NCBI RefSeq assembly: GCF_008692785.1
Contig: NZ_VXJV01000008.1
Span: 62,001 to 126,000 of the forward strand
Direction: 5' to 3'
DNA from: Salmonella enterica subsp. diarizonae
GTDB taxonomy: Bacteria > Pseudomonadota > Gammaproteobacteria > Enterobacterales > Enterobacteriaceae
Length of the DNA stretch: 64,000 bases
Both the position numbers and the translations under genes were made by a program. Below, piece after piece: positions 26,601-40,585 of this stretch. Within the stretch, counting starts at the first letter, position 1. Each line of letters starts with the position of its first letter. The notes under the pieces were generated by a model. It did not search any database. It was not told the DNA's origin and saw only the letters and a list, made by a program, of their open reading frames with translations.

Positions 26601-28145
26601 ATGTGGGATGTCATTGACTTATCGCGCTGGCAGTTTGCACTGACCGCGCTGTATCACTTTTTATTTGTTCCCCTTACGCTTGGGCTGATTTTTTTGCTGG
26701 CCGTCATGGAGACGATCTATGTGGTCACAGGGAAAACCGTCTACCGCGATATGACGCGTTTCTGGGGCAAGCTCTTCGGGATCAATTTTGCTCTCGGTGT
26801 GGCTACCGGCCTGACCATGGAGTTTCAGTTCGGGACTAACTGGTCGCTCTATTCCAACTATGTGGGCGATATTTTCGGCGCGCCGCTGGCGATGGAAGCG
26901 TTACTGGCCTTCTTTCTCGAATCTACTTTTGTCGGCCTGTTCTTTTTCGGCTGGCAGCGGCTGAATAAATACCAACACCTGCTGGTCACCTGGCTGGTGG
27001 CCTTCGGCTCCAATATTTCAGCATTATGGATTCTGAACGCCAATGGCTGGATGCAGCATCCTACCGGCGCTCACTTCAACATCGATACGTTACGGATGGA
27101 AATGAGCAGCTTCAGCGATCTGGTCTTTAACCCGGTGAGCCAGGTGAAATTTGTCCATACCGTTATGTCCGGTTATGTCACCGGCGCCATGTTTATTATG
27201 TCCATCAGCGCCTGGTATCTGCTACGTGGTCGCGAGCGTGAGGTGGCCTTACGCTCGTTTGCTATCGGCTCAGTATTCGGCACCCTGGCCATTCTGGGAG
27301 CCCTGCAACTGGGGGACAGTTCGGCCTACGAGGTCGCCCGGGTTCAGCCGGTGAAACTGGCGGCGATGGAAGGCGAATGGCAAACCGAACCCGCGCCCGC
27401 GCCGTTTCATCTGATTGCCTGGCCGCAGCAGGAACAGGAGCGTAATGCATTTGCCGTGAAGATCCCTGCTCTGCTGGGTATTCTGGCCACCCATTCGTTG
27501 GATACGCCGGTTCCGGGATTAAAAAACCTGATGGACGACACTCTGCCGCGCCTGAAGCGTGGCCGGGAGGCCTGGCTACTCATGCAGGAGATAGCGCAAG
27601 GCAATCGCTCACCGCAGGTACTGAATGCTTTTCACGCCGTTGAGGGCGATCTGGGGTACGGCATTCTGCTGGCGAAATATGCCCCGGATATGAACCATGT
27701 AACACCGGAGCAGTATCGTGCGGCCCAGCGTGGCGCTATTCCTCAAGTGGCGCCGGTGTTCTGGAGTTTCCGTATTATGGTCGGCTGCGGTTCGCTGCTG
27801 TTAGTGGTGATGTTGATTGCGTTGATACAGACGCTGCGAATGCGTATCGACCAGCATCGCTGGGTATTGCGTATGGCGCTCTGGAGCCTGCCGTTACCGT
27901 GGATTGCCATTGAAGCCGGTTGGTTTATGACGGAGTTTGGCCGTCAGCCCTGGGCGATTCAGGACATTCTGCCGACCTGGTACGCTCACTCCACGCTGAC
28001 GCCAGGCCAGTTGGCCTTCTCAATGGGGCTTATCCTCGGACTTTACACCCTGTTTTTAATCGCGGAAGTCTATCTGATGCAGAAGTACGCGCGTCTTGGG
28101 CCGAGCGCCATGCAACGTCAACAACAAGCGCAACAACAGGGATAA
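26601..28145 (+). CDS. appC: cytochrome bd-II quinol oxidase subunit I
   Basis: 514 residues with about nine transmembrane helices. Haem ligand H19 in ALYHFLFVP, quinol-binding segment and the GRQPWAIQ motif near residue 444. Short Q-loop. Together with subunit II it reduces oxygen at low tension with quinol, and can accept electrons from hydrogenase-1, whose genes lie just upstream. Salmonella literature also uses cyxA. Ribosome binding site AGGAGTTAGC. Confidence 0.96.
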   Translation: MWDVIDLSRWQFALTALYHFLFVPLTLGLIFLLAVMETIYVVTGKTVYRDMTRFWGKLFGINFALGVATGLTMEFQFGTNWSLYSNYVGDIFGAPLAMEALLAFFLESTFVGLFFFGWQRLNKYQHLLVTWLVAFGSNISALWILNANGWMQHPTGAHFNIDTLRMEMSSFSDLVFNPVSQVKFVHTVMSGYVTGAMFIMSISAWYLLRGREREVALRSFAIGSVFGTLAILGALQLGDSSAYEVARVQPVKLAAMEGEWQTEPAPAPFHLIAWPQQEQERNAFAVKIPALLGILATHSLDTPVPGLKNLMDDTLPRLKRGREAWLLMQEIAQGNRSPQVLNAFHAVEGDLGYGILLAKYAPDMNHVTPEQYRAAQRGAIPQVAPVFWSFRIMVGCGSLLLVVMLIALIQTLRMRIDQHRWVLRMALWSLPLPWIAIEAGWFMTEFGRQPWAIQDILPTWYAHSTLTPGQLAFSMGLILGLYTLFLIAEVYLMQKYARLGPSAMQRQQQAQQQG

Positions 28146-28156
28146 AGGAGACAATC

Positions 28157-29293
28157 ATGTTGGATTATGAAACGTTGCGGTTCATTTGGTGGCTGCTGAT
28201 CGGCGTCATCCTGGTGGCATTTATGGTAACTGACGGGTTTGATATGGGTGTCGGTTGCCTGCTCCCGCTGATAGCGCGCAACGATGACGAACGCCGGGTA
28301 TTGATCAATAGCGTGGGTGCCCACTGGGAAGGAAACCAGGTATGGTTGATCCTCGCGGGCGGGGCATTATTCGCCGCCTGGCCACGGGTCTATGCCGCCG
28401 CGTTTTCCGGTTTTTATGTGGCGATGATCCTGGTGCTGTGTGCCCTCTTCTTTCGCCCGCTGGCCTTTGATTATCGGGGTAAAATCGCCAATGCCCGCTG
28501 GCGTGCACTGTGGGATACCGGTCTGGTTATCGGCAGTCTGGTTCCTCCGCTAGTATTCGGCATCGCGTTCGGCAACCTGTTTTTAGGCGTGCCGTTTGCC
28601 TTCACGCCGCAGCTTCATGTTGACTATTTTGGTACCTTCTGGCAGTTACTCTCGCCCTTTGCCCTACTGTGTGGATTATTGAGTCTGTCATTGGTGGTGA
28701 TGCAAGGAGGCGTCTGGTTACAGTTGAAAACGGAGGGCGTTATTCGTCAACGGGCTCTGTCGGCCACCCGCCACAGCGCACTGCTGGTCGTGCTCTGCTT
28801 CCTGCTGGCCGGGTACTGGCTGTGGGCCGGCATTGATGGCTTTGTCTTACTCGCGCAAGATGCCAACGGTCCTTCCAATCCGCTCTTAAAAGGCGTGGCG
28901 ATACTCCCTGGCGCCTGGATGAATCACTTTATACGCTCGCCGCTACTGCTCATCATCCCGTTGCTCGGTATGCTACTGCCGATTCTGGCCTTCTATGCCT
29001 GCCTTCGCGGTCGGACTATTCGTGGATTTCTGTTCGCTTCCCTGACCCAGTCCTGCGTCATCTTTACCGCCGGAATAACGCTATTTCCTTTTGTGATGCC
29101 GTCGAGTGTTAGTCCTCTCTCCAGCCTGACGGTGTGGGACAGCACCTCCAGCCAGATGACGCTCGAAATCATGCTGGTGATTGTGCTGATTTTTCTGCCG
29201 ATCGTACTGCTCTATACGCTGTGGAGCTATTACAAAATGTTGGGGCGTATCAACCTGGAGACCCTCCGCCGCAACGATCATGAACTTTATTAG
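28157..29293 (+). CDS. appB: cytochrome bd-II quinol oxidase subunit II
   Basis: 378 residues from ATG 28157 (AAAGGAG upstream), starting [16 protein letters not shown]. Eight or more membrane helices; GFDMGVG and the ALLCGLLSL segments are typical CydB features. Partner of AppC; starts 11 bases after its stop. Also named cyxB or cbdB. Confidence 0.96.
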   Translation: MLDYETLRFIWWLLIGVILVAFMVTDGFDMGVGCLLPLIARNDDERRVLINSVGAHWEGNQVWLILAGGALFAAWPRVYAAAFSGFYVAMILVLCALFFRPLAFDYRGKIANARWRALWDTGLVIGSLVPPLVFGIAFGNLFLGVPFAFTPQLHVDYFGTFWQLLSPFALLCGLLSLSLVVMQGGVWLQLKTEGVIRQRALSATRHSALLVVLCFLLAGYWLWAGIDGFVLLAQDANGPSNPLLKGVAILPGAWMNHFIRSPLLLIIPLLGMLLPILAFYACLRGRTIRGFLFASLTQSCVIFTAGITLFPFVMPSSVSPLSSLTVWDSTSSQMTLEIMLVIVLIFLPIVLLYTLWSYYKMLGRINLETLRRNDHELY

Positions 29294-29305
29294 GGAGCGG
29301 GAGCG

Positions 29306-29395
29306 ATGTGGTATTTACTGTGGTTTGTCGGCATTCTGCTGATGTGCTCACTGTCGACGCTGGCGCTGATATGGCTTGAATCGCGTCAACAATAA
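29306..29395 (+). CDS. appX: small subunit AppX of cytochrome bd-II
   Basis: 29 residues, MWYLLWFVGILLMCSLSTL and so on: a single transmembrane helix of the CydX/YbgT family. ATG 29306 preceded by GGGAGCGGGAG, 12 bases after appB. It stabilises the oxidase haems. Nearly the same as E. coli AppX. The terminator follows directly and appA is not present. Confidence 0.95.
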   Translation: MWYLLWFVGILLMCSLSTLALIWLESRQQ

Positions 29396-29789
29396 AGAGG
29401 TAAACCGGGGCCAGCGTCGTCTGACTCCGGTTATTTTTATCTTTTTACGCGCCTGGCGAAGACGTTTCCCCGCCGACAGGACGACATAACATTGATACAT
29501 GTCGTTATCATAACGTTTACTTTTAGAGGTGCGTCATAATTATGACAAATAGCCGCCTTTAACACATTGTGCATATTTAAGCAATTAATCGCATAGTTAG
29601 CGACATATCACCTCTTATCCCGGATAATTAACCACTTCCCACCCAAAATCATAGCGAAAATCCAACCGCCTGCCGTTTTTGATCTGAGTCAATTGTTTAA
29701 AAAAGTGTTAAATTTATCGCTACATGGTGTGATCTACTATGTACCACGGTCAATTAAAGAACATATTACTTTTATCACTAAGGTTTATC
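29396..29789. other. intergenic region appX to glutamate dehydrogenase
   Basis: Starts with a terminator (29403-29445) for the hya-app transcript. The rest, AT-rich from 29500, should hold the promoter of the glutamate dehydrogenase gene; a run of A/T around 29690-29720 is a plausible place. No gene and no trace of appA seen. Confidence 0.5.
29403..29445 (+). terminator. terminator of the hya-app operon
   Basis: AACCGG (29403-29408) pairs with CCGGTT (29427-29432), followed by ATTTTTATCTTTTT. It closes the operon 8 bases after appX. Confidence 0.75.
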
Positions 29790-31064
29790 ATGGATAAGTT
29801 ATCTTACGCTTCAGATAGCAGCACATCTGCCTGGAATACCTACCTGCAACAAATCGAGCGTGTGGCCCCTTATCTGGGCGAGTTATCCCCCTGGGTGGAT
29901 ACTCTGCGCCACCCGAAACGCGCTCTGATCGTCGATATTCCGGTGCAAATGGATGATGGTACTATTCGTCATTTCGAAGGATATCGCGTGCAGCACAACC
30001 TCTCCCGAGGTCCGGGTAAAGGCGGTGTTCGCTACCATCCTGACGTTGATCTCAATGAAGTGATGGCCCTGTCAGCATGGATGACCATCAAATGTGCGGC
30101 GCTAAACCTGCCGTATGGCGGCGCCAAAGGCGGCATCCGCGTCGATCCGTTCTCGCTGTCGGAAGGTGAACTGGAGCGTTTGACCCGCCGCTATACCAGC
30201 GAGATTGGCATTATCATCGGGCCACAGAAAGATATTCCTGCGCCGGATGTCGGCACCAACGGTAAAGTGATGGCCTGGATGATGGATACGTATTCCATGA
30301 ATCACGGCACTACGGTCACTGGCGTCGTCACCGGTAAACCTATCCATCTCGGTGGTTCGCTGGGCCGTGAAAAAGCGACGGGGCGCGGCGTTTTCGTCAG
30401 CGGCCTGGAAGTCGCGCGTCGGGCAAATATCGCCGTTGAAGGCGCTCGCGTTGCGGTTCAGGGTTTTGGTAACGTCGGCAGCGAAGCTGCGCGTCTGTTT
30501 GCCGGCGCTGGCGCCCGTGTCGTAGCGATTCAGGATCATACCGCGACCCTGTTTAACGCCACCGGTATTGACATGAAGGCGCTCACGGCATGGCAGATAG
30601 AACACAAACAGATAGCCGGTTTCCCGGGCGCAGAAACTATCGCCAGCGATGCATTCTGGCGTCTGGAGATGGATATCCTGATCCCGGCGGCGCTTGAAGG
30701 TCAGATAACCCGTCAGCGCGCGGAAGCCCTGACGTGTAAGCTGGTGCTGGAAGGGGCAAACGGCCCGACCTATCCGGATGCTGATGATGTTCTGGCCAGC
30801 CGTGGTATCCTTGTGGTGCCTGACGTGGTCTGTAACGCCGGCGGCGTAACCGTCAGCTACTTCGAATGGGTACAAGATATGGCCAGCTTCTTCTGGAGCG
30901 AAGAAGAGATCAACGCGCGCATGGACAAAATCATGACCGACGCGATCGTCCATGTCTGGGAGAAAGCGGCTGAGAAATCCTGCTCTCTGCGAACCGCAGC
31001 CTATATTGTCGCCTGTGAGCGCATTCTGTTGGCCCGTAAAGATCGCGGTATCTATCCGGGTTAA
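29790..31064 (+). CDS. glutamate dehydrogenase, second homologue
   Basis: 424 residues from ATG 29790 (AAGG upstream; the open frame continues 17 codons further). Glu/Leu/Phe/Val dehydrogenase fold: glutamate-binding lysines in [11 protein letters not shown] and [15 protein letters not shown], catalytic aspartate in [10 protein letters not shown], and Rossmann motif VQGFGNVG. Length and style resemble the catabolic RocG/GudB type rather than the 447-residue NADP-dependent GdhA of enterobacteria, suggesting glutamate breakdown (inference). The same extra gene occurs at this place in Salmonella Typhimurium but not in E. coli K-12. Confidence 0.92.
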   Translation: MDKLSYASDSSTSAWNTYLQQIERVAPYLGELSPWVDTLRHPKRALIVDIPVQMDDGTIRHFEGYRVQHNLSRGPGKGGVRYHPDVDLNEVMALSAWMTIKCAALNLPYGGAKGGIRVDPFSLSEGELERLTRRYTSEIGIIIGPQKDIPAPDVGTNGKVMAWMMDTYSMNHGTTVTGVVTGKPIHLGGSLGREKATGRGVFVSGLEVARRANIAVEGARVAVQGFGNVGSEAARLFAGAGARVVAIQDHTATLFNATGIDMKALTAWQIEHKQIAGFPGAETIASDAFWRLEMDILIPAALEGQITRQRAEALTCKLVLEGANGPTYPDADDVLASRGILVVPDVVCNAGGVTVSYFEWVQDMASFFWSEEEINARMDKIMTDAIVHVWEKAAEKSCSLRTAAYIVACERILLARKDRGIYPG

Positions 31065-31083
31065 GGCTACAAGTCATTGCGCT

Positions 31084-31113
31084 AAAATCCACGTCCCGGC
31101 GTGGATTTTTTGT
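31084..31113 (+). terminator. terminator of the glutamate dehydrogenase gene
   Basis: AAAATCCACG (31084-31093) and CGTGGATTTT (31100-31109) form a 10-bp stem with a six-base loop and a T-run. Confidence 0.85.
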
Positions 31114-31277
31114 CTGTATACCCCATTTTCCACGCGCGCGCCGATAAATTCTGTCTGAATAAAATGTCTGTTTGTTCGCAAAATAGCGGTTCAATCACGC
31201 GTATCTGGTCATCGTAGGCTAAGGTTTTGTCATGGTAAATGCCGTTGGCTTTGGCTCACCGCTAAGGAGATAACTTG

Positions 31278-32990
31278 ATGATACCCCCCGAGATTCGCCG
31301 TTCTGTTCTGCTGGAAAAAGCCATAAAACTGGCGCTGGCAGGGACGCTGCTGACATTTGCATCGTTTTCGGCGACGGCCGCAGACTCTTCTTCCGACACC
31401 GAAACTCCACCGCCGCCGGATATTTTGCTTGGCCCGCTCTTTAATGATGTCCAGAATGCAAAACTCTTCCCCGATCAGAAAACCTTTGCTGACGCCATAC
31501 CTAATAGCGATCCGCTCATGATTCTTGCGGATTATCGTATGCAGCGGAACCTGTCCGGCTTCGATTTGCGTCATTTTGTTGATGTTAACTTCACCCTGCC
31601 GAAAGCGGGTGAAAAATATGTCCCGCCTGCCGGGCAGTCATTGCGTGAACATATTGATGGCCTGTGGCCGGTGCTGACCCGTTCAACTAAAAACGTCGAA
31701 AAGTGGGACTCGCTCTTGCCGTTGCCTGAGTCCTATGTCGTACCGGGTGGGCGATTCAGAGAAATTTACTACTGGGATAGCTACTTTACGATGCTGGGGC
31801 TGGCGGAAAGCGGGCACTGGGATAAAGTTGCGGATATGGTGGCGAACTTTGGTTACGAAATTGACGCCTGGGGGCATATTCCTAACGGCAACCGTACCTA
31901 CTACCTGAGTCGTTCGCAGCCGCCTTTCTTTGCGTTTATGGTTGAGTTACTGGCGCAACATGAAGGTAACGATGCGCTGAAAGAATACCTGCCGCAGCTA
32001 CAAAAAGAGTACGCCTACTGGATGGAAGGCGTTGAGACATTGCAGCCAGGGCAACAAAACCAACGCGTCGTCAAACTGGAGGACGGCAGCGTTCTCAACC
32101 GCTACTGGGACGATCGGGATACGCCCCGCCCTGAATCCTGGGTTGAAGATATCGCTACCGCCAAAAGCAACCCCAACCGCCCGGCAACCGAGATCTATCG
32201 AGACCTCCGCTCTGCCGCCGCCTCTGGCTGGGATTTCAGCTCCCGCTGGATGGATAATCCGCAGCAGCTCAGTACCATCCGAACCACCACGATTGTCCCT
32301 GTCGATCTTAACGCTCTGCTGTATAAGCTGGAGAAAACCCTCGCCCGCGCCAGCGCTGCGGCGGGCGATCAGGCCAAAGCCTCGCACTATGACGCGCTGG
32401 CCAACGCGCGGCAAAAAGCCATTGAAATGCATCTGTGGAATAACAAAGAAGGCTGGTATGCCGACTACGATCTGAAGAGTAATAAAATCCGTAACCAACT
32501 CACCGCTGCCGCACTGTTCCCGCTCTATGTAAACGCCGCCGCGAAAGAGCGCGCCGCGAAAGTGGCGGCAGCGGCCCAGGCACATCTGCTACAGCCTGGC
32601 GGTCTGGCTACCACCTCGGTGAAAAGCGGACAGCAGTGGGATGCGCCAAACGGCTGGGCGCCGTTACAATGGGTCGCCACCGAAGGATTGCAAAATTATG
32701 GGCAGGATAACGTGGCAATGGAAGTGACCTGGCGCTTTTTAACCAATGTGCAGCATACCTACGATCGCGAGAAAAAACTGGTCGAAAAATATGACGTCAG
32801 CAGTACCGGAACCGGCGGAGGCGGCGGCGAATATCCCCTTCAGGACGGCTTTGGCTGGACCAACGGCGTGACGCTGAAAATGCTCGATCTGATTTGTCCG
32901 CAGGAAAAACCGTGTGATAGCGTACCGTCTACTCGTCCGGCATCGTTAAGCGCGACGCCAACAAAAACGTCGTCCGCGGCGACGCAGTAA
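31278..32990 (+). CDS. treA: periplasmic trehalase
   Basis: 570 residues from ATG 31278 with AAGGAGAT upstream. Signal peptide ends SATAA. GH37 signatures [15 protein letters not shown] (about residue 155) and [10 protein letters not shown] (about 453), plus the glycine-rich [20 protein letters not shown]. Splits trehalose to glucose in the periplasm, induced by osmotic and stationary-phase stress in relatives. The proline/threonine/alanine-rich tail is typical of the Salmonella protein. Confidence 0.97.
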   Translation: MIPPEIRRSVLLEKAIKLALAGTLLTFASFSATAADSSSDTETPPPPDILLGPLFNDVQNAKLFPDQKTFADAIPNSDPLMILADYRMQRNLSGFDLRHFVDVNFTLPKAGEKYVPPAGQSLREHIDGLWPVLTRSTKNVEKWDSLLPLPESYVVPGGRFREIYYWDSYFTMLGLAESGHWDKVADMVANFGYEIDAWGHIPNGNRTYYLSRSQPPFFAFMVELLAQHEGNDALKEYLPQLQKEYAYWMEGVETLQPGQQNQRVVKLEDGSVLNRYWDDRDTPRPESWVEDIATAKSNPNRPATEIYRDLRSAAASGWDFSSRWMDNPQQLSTIRTTTIVPVDLNALLYKLEKTLARASAAAGDQAKASHYDALANARQKAIEMHLWNNKEGWYADYDLKSNKIRNQLTAAALFPLYVNAAAKERAAKVAAAAQAHLLQPGGLATTSVKSGQQWDAPNGWAPLQWVATEGLQNYGQDNVAMEVTWRFLTNVQHTYDREKKLVEKYDVSSTGTGGGGGEYPLQDGFGWTNGVTLKMLDLICPQEKPCDSVPSTRPASLSATPTKTSSAATQ

Positions 32991-33006
32991 CGCACGTTTA
33001 TAGTAG

Positions 33007-33032
33007 GTTGACCCGGCACTGACCGGGTCAAC
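33007..33032. terminator. bidirectional hairpin between treA and ymgE
   Basis: Perfect 10-bp stem GTTGACCCGG / CCGGGTCAAC with a six-base loop between two convergent genes. Confidence 0.75.
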
Positions 33033-33052
33033 GCTTAAACGTTCTGCAGCGG

Positions 33053-33307
33053 TTAGCCGCGTCGCAGGAGGCGGAAAATCACCAGCACCACGATCGCGCC
33101 TACCACGGCGACCAGGAAACTGTGCAGATCAAAGCCGCTGATACTGCCGCCAATACCAAACATCGTCGCCAGCCATCCGCCAACGACCGCCCCGACGATA
33201 CCGAGAATACAGGTCAGGATAAATCCCCCGCCATCGCGCCCCGGCATAAGCAATTTGGCGATAACGCCGGCAATCAAACCAAAAACAATCCAGGCGATAA
33301 TTCCCAT
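33053..33307 (-). CDS. ymgE: YmgE, GlsB/YeaQ/YmgE-family small membrane protein
   Basis: 84 residues from ATG 33307 (GAGGG upstream). Three hydrophobic segments and the glycine-rich family motif LIAGVIAKLLMPGRDGGG, then GIVGAVVGGWLA. Inner-membrane, function unknown; relatives are stress-induced. Nearly the same as E. coli YmgE. Confidence 0.93.
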   Translation of the reverse strand: MGIIAWIVFGLIAGVIAKLLMPGRDGGGFILTCILGIVGAVVGGWLATMFGIGGSISGFDLHSFLVAVVGAIVVLVIFRLLRRG

Positions 33308-33413
33308 TTGCAAACCCTCTTTCCAGTAAAAACGTTTTAAGTATAGGCAAAGTCGGACGCCGCACTTCTGAACATTGATTTATCTCGTGGGCGTAAAAAT
33401 TTATTTATCGCTA

Positions 33414-33440
33414 TTAAGTTCTTTCAACAGATGCCGATAA
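33414..33440 (+). promoter_or_regulatory. sigma-28 (FliA) promoter of ycgR
   Basis: TTAAGTTC at 33414-33421, an 11-base spacer, then GCCGATAA at 33433-33440: close to the flagellar consensus TAAAGTTT-N11-GCCGATAA. It lies 36 bases before the ycgR GTG, which agrees with ycgR being a class 3 flagellar gene. Confidence 0.85.
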
Positions 33441-33475
33441 CCCAACGATAGTCTGTGTATCAGGGGTTATTTCGT

Positions 33476-34210
33476 GTGAGTGGTTACAATGAGCAGTTCC
33501 TGAAAAAAAATCCATTAGCGATATTAGGCGTGCTACGGGATTTAAATAAAAATCAGGTTCCACTGCGTATTTCATGGGCGAAGGGGCAATTCATCAGTAA
33601 AATTTTGGCGGTAGACCCGGAAAAACTCATCATGGATTACGGCAGCCAGGAATATGAAAATAGCGCCGTATTACGCGCCGGGCAGGTAGCCATTATCGCA
33701 GAAACGCAGGGCGCAAAAGTCGAGTTCACGTTGCCGCAGCTCGTCGCAGGTCACTATCAGCAGCTTCCGGCCTTTATCACGCCCCTGCCGTCCTCACTGT
33801 GGTTTGTCCAGCGCCGGGAGTATTTTCGCATTGGCGCACCGCTGTATCCGCCTTACTACGGCGTCACCACGCTACCGGACACCCATACGTTACGTTTTCG
33901 CCTGTTTGATCTTTCTCTTGGCGGCATGGGCGCGCTACTGGAATCCGCCATCCCCGACGGATTAACGGAAGGCGCACGCTTTTCGCAGGTTGAACTGAAC
34001 ATGGGGCAATGGGGGATTTTTCACGTTGACGCCCAGCTTATCGCCATCAGCGAACGTAAGGTGATTGATGGGAAAAATGAAACGATCACCACTCCCCGCC
34101 TGAGCTTTCGTTTCCTTAACGTTAGCCCGGCGGTGGAGCGGGAGTTACAGCGGATTATTTTTTCGCTTGAGCGCGACGCCCGAGAAAGAGCGAATAAAGT
34201 ACGAGAATAA
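33476..34210 (+). CDS. ycgR: YcgR, c-di-GMP-responsive flagellar brake
   Basis: 244 residues from GTG 33476, with AGGGG nine bases upstream; this gives the known family length. N-terminal YcgR domain, then PilZ domain with RRxxFR (QRREYFRI, about residue 114) and DLSLGGMGA (about 146), the c-di-GMP binding residues. Binds the flagellar motor and slows it when c-di-GMP is high. Confidence 0.96.
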   Translation: MSGYNEQFLKKNPLAILGVLRDLNKNQVPLRISWAKGQFISKILAVDPEKLIMDYGSQEYENSAVLRAGQVAIIAETQGAKVEFTLPQLVAGHYQQLPAFITPLPSSLWFVQRREYFRIGAPLYPPYYGVTTLPDTHTLRFRLFDLSLGGMGALLESAIPDGLTEGARFSQVELNMGQWGIFHVDAQLIAISERKVIDGKNETITTPRLSFRFLNVSPAVERELQRIIFSLERDARERANKVRE

Positions 34211-34223
34211 TCTTCACGCTAAA

Positions 34224-34835
34224 CTACATGGCGTCCAGCGCCTGCTGAAGCTTCCAGATATAGCGCGGCGCCTGCGGCGCGGGATGATTATCAACAACAT
34301 GTTCAAAAAACTCGTCCGCATCCAGATCGTTAATTTTTTCTATCGCCTTCTTCCTGTCGGATGAAAAAGTACGCAATAATGCGCCTGCACCGTTAGCATA
34401 AGAGACGACCAGCGCATATTGCATCACCTGCGGATCTTTGATGCCGGCCAGCGGCCCATTTTCCAGAATGCTCAGATACGCCGCGCCCATTGAGATGTTA
34501 CGCTCAGGGTTTTTCAGCTCGCCGGTGGTCGGTTCGCCACGCCAGCCCATACGACGGTAAACGTCGCGCCCGGAGGTCGACGCCTTTAGCTGCATCAGGC
34601 CAATCGCATTGGACTTACTGACCGCATTAGGGTTGCCGCCGGATTCAATAGCGATAATCGCGGTGATTAAATGCGGATCAACCCCCCATGCCGCTCCGGC
34701 TTTTTCACTGATGGGCATCCACTGCATCGCACGCTTTACAGGCACTTCGGCATTCCACGGCGGATTCCTGTAATCCTGTTTTGAGCTACAGCCAGCCAGT
34801 ATTACTACCAAAAAAGCAAACCATCTTAATTTCAC
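34224..34835 (-). CDS. emtA: EmtA/MltE, endo-type lytic transglycosylase lipoprotein
   Basis: 203 residues from GTG 34835, which has AAGGATAG upstream and gives a lipoprotein signal ([15 protein letters not shown], lipobox LAGC). SLT domain with the catalytic glutamate in [14 protein letters not shown], then [10 protein letters not shown]. Cuts peptidoglycan strands internally from the outer membrane. Convergent with ycgR, 13 bases apart. Confidence 0.95.
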   Translation of the reverse strand: MKLRWFAFLVVILAGCSSKQDYRNPPWNAEVPVKRAMQWMPISEKAGAAWGVDPHLITAIIAIESGGNPNAVSKSNAIGLMQLKASTSGRDVYRRMGWRGEPTTGELKNPERNISMGAAYLSILENGPLAGIKDPQVMQYALVVSYANGAGALLRTFSSDRKKAIEKINDLDADEFFEHVVDNHPAPQAPRYIWKLQQALDAM

Positions 34836-35073
34836 GTCATCTATCCTTATAGCCGGAACTTGTCGCTGAGGCGCAATGTCCGCTGACCATCGCCCTGTCA
34901 CACAGGTCTGGCGCGCTCATTAACCTCTTGTCGGCCAGGGACGAAATCACCCCGGCCAGGCACTCAGGCTGCCGCCCTCATTGCGTCATACAGAAACGCT
35001 GCACAACGAGGGACATCGCCTAATATATGCGGCATGATATACATTTGCATTCTATTGTCAGCAAGGAATTGCC

Positions 35074-35988
35074 ATGTCTCTGTTTCATTTAATCGCCCCC
35101 TCAGGCTACTGTATTAACCAACAGGCCGCGTTACGCGGCGTTCAGCGCCTGACCGACGCAGGTCATCAGGTGGAGAATAACGAGGTGATTCGCCGCCGCT
35201 ATCAGCGTTTTGCCGGTACGGACGCGGAACGGTTGGCCGACGTTAATTCGCTGGCCTCTCTGGCCACGCCGGATACGATTGTCATGCCGGTGCGCGGTGG
35301 CTATGGTGCCAGCCGCTTACTGGACCGTATTGACTGGCAAGCGATCGCCTCCCGGCAACAGCGCGCCCCCTTACTCATTTGCGGTCATAGCGATTTTACG
35401 GCGATTCAGGCTGGACTCCTGGCGCAGGCCAATGTCATCACCTTTAGCGGTCCTATGCTGGCGGCAAATTTTGGCGCCGAAACGCTGAATGCGTTCACCG
35501 AGCAACATTTCTGGCTGGCGCTACGCAAGGCGCAATTTACCGTAGAGTGGCAAGGCGACGGCCCTCAGTGCGACGTACAAGGCACCTTATGGGGCGGAAA
35601 TCTGGCGATGTTGATTTCCCTTATCGGTACGCCCTGGATGCCGACTATCGATAAAGGAATTTTAGTGCTGGAAGATGTCAATGAGCATCCTTTCCGGGTC
35701 GAGCGTATGCTTTTGCAACTGGAGTACGCCGGAATTTTAAACCGTCAGAGCGCCATCATTCTCGGCAGCTTTAGCGGTGCGACGCCCAACGAGTATGACG
35801 CGGGCTATTCTCTGGAGAGCGTCTACGCGTTTTTACGTTCCCGTCTGTCCGTTCCGCTGATTACCGGTCTCGACTTCGGGCATGAACAGCGTACAGTGAC
35901 GCTCCCTATCGGGGCAAACGCTACGCTTAAAAATACGCGCCAGGGTACTCAACTCACTTTATCCGGTCATCCTACGCTGCAATTGTAA
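35074..35988 (+). CDS. ldcA: LD-carboxypeptidase (murein tetrapeptide carboxypeptidase)
   Basis: 304 residues, S66 family. Nucleophile serine in CGHSDFTAIQ, then LVLEDVNEHPFRVERML and the histidine-bearing segment near the C-terminus (LDFGHEQ). Removes the terminal D-Ala from cytoplasmic murein tetrapeptides in recycling. Ribosome binding site AAGGAA before ATG 35074. Neighbour emtA also acts on peptidoglycan. Confidence 0.96.
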   Translation: MSLFHLIAPSGYCINQQAALRGVQRLTDAGHQVENNEVIRRRYQRFAGTDAERLADVNSLASLATPDTIVMPVRGGYGASRLLDRIDWQAIASRQQRAPLLICGHSDFTAIQAGLLAQANVITFSGPMLAANFGAETLNAFTEQHFWLALRKAQFTVEWQGDGPQCDVQGTLWGGNLAMLISLIGTPWMPTIDKGILVLEDVNEHPFRVERMLLQLEYAGILNRQSAIILGSFSGATPNEYDAGYSLESVYAFLRSRLSVPLITGLDFGHEQRTVTLPIGANATLKNTRQGTQLTLSGHPTLQL

Positions 35989-36077
35989 AAAAACCGCCGA
36001 CAGGCTAAGTAAAACGCTGTCCCGGCCGTTATTATGTTAATGTTAAATAATACGAAGTCGCGTAAGTCAGGAGATAG

Positions 36078-37817
<1,740 letters not shown>

Positions 37818-37832
37818 GGTCGCCTGAAAACG

Positions 37833-37861
37833 TCGACCGGCCCACCAGGTGAACCGGTCGA
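37833..37861. terminator. hairpin between convergent cvrA and dadX
   Basis: TCGACCGG (37833-37840) and CCGGTCGA (37854-37861) pair exactly across a 13-base loop between two converging genes. Confidence 0.6.
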
Positions 37862-37880
37862 TATCTTAGTTTGAGTAACG

Positions 37881-38951
37881 TTACGTTGTCACAAAAGGCA
37901 CGCGCAGCGCTACGGCGCACAGTAGCTCATAGCCCAGAGTGCCTGCCGCAGCAGCGACATCATCGACCTTAATTTCTTTGCCCCATAATTCAACCGGCGT
38001 GCCGATCCCCGCCTGCGGACACGGCGTCAAATCCACCGCCAGCATATCCATTGAAACGGTGCCTACTGTTCTGGTACGGATACCGTCCACCAGCACAGGC
38101 GTCCCGGTCGGCGCATGGCGTGGATAGCCATCGGCATAACCCGCCGCGACGATGCCAATGCGTTGTTCCTGAGTCACAGAATACCCCCCGCCATAGCCTA
38201 CCCTTTCACCCGCGCTCAGCGTCTGCACGCCAATAATTTCGCTACTCAACGTCATCACGGGTTTTAGTCCGGTATCGGCAATATCCCGCCACTGTCCTGA
38301 CGGCGACGCGCCGTACAAAATAATGCCTGGCCTGACCCAGTCATAATGCGCCTGGGGATGCCACAGCGTCGCTGCCGAATTTGATAACGAGTATGAACAC
38401 TGAAGGCCTTCCGTCGCCAGCGCAATACGCCTCATCGCCTCCCCGATACCTTCCGGATGATCGGCCTGGGCAAAATGTGACATCATTGTCATTTCACCGA
38501 CATTGCGCATTGCCCGCAATTGCTGCCAGACGGTCTGCACCCGCTCAGGCTGAAAACCGAGTCGGTTCATGCCGCTGTTAACTTTGACATAGATATCCAG
38601 CGGCGCGTTAAGCCGCGCATTTTGCAGCGCTTTCAACTGCCAGTTACTGTGGATGCAGGTGGTCAGCCGATAAGTGTCATACGCCTCCAGGTCTTGCGCA
38701 TGGAAAAAACCCTCCAGCATCAATATCGGCCCTTTCCACCCGCGCTCACGTAGGGTAATCGCCTCTTCAAGGTTGAGCATAGCGAAACCATCTGTGGCGC
38801 TCAACGCGCTCCAGACGCGTTCAATACCGTGGCCGTAGGCGTTGGCTTTCACTACCGACCAGACGCGCGCCTCTGGGGCCGCCCGGCGCACAATAGCCAA
38901 ATTTTGTTTCATTACCTGTAAATCAAGGTTGGCCTGTATAGGGCGGGTCAT
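37881..38951 (-). CDS. dadX: catabolic alanine racemase
   Basis: 356 residues from ATG 38951 (AAGGAAG upstream). PLP lysine K35 in VVKANAYGHG, catalytic tyrosine in AGERVGYGGGYS. Converts L- to D-alanine, the substrate of DadA encoded just upstream. Same transcript as dadA (13 bases apart). Confidence 0.97.
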   Translation of the reverse strand: MTRPIQANLDLQVMKQNLAIVRRAAPEARVWSVVKANAYGHGIERVWSALSATDGFAMLNLEEAITLRERGWKGPILMLEGFFHAQDLEAYDTYRLTTCIHSNWQLKALQNARLNAPLDIYVKVNSGMNRLGFQPERVQTVWQQLRAMRNVGEMTMMSHFAQADHPEGIGEAMRRIALATEGLQCSYSLSNSAATLWHPQAHYDWVRPGIILYGASPSGQWRDIADTGLKPVMTLSSEIIGVQTLSAGERVGYGGGYSVTQEQRIGIVAAGYADGYPRHAPTGTPVLVDGIRTRTVGTVSMDMLAVDLTPCPQAGIGTPVELWGKEIKVDDVAAAAGTLGYELLCAVALRVPFVTT

Positions 38952-38964
38952 TTCACTTCCTTTA

Positions 38965-40585
<1,621 letters not shown>

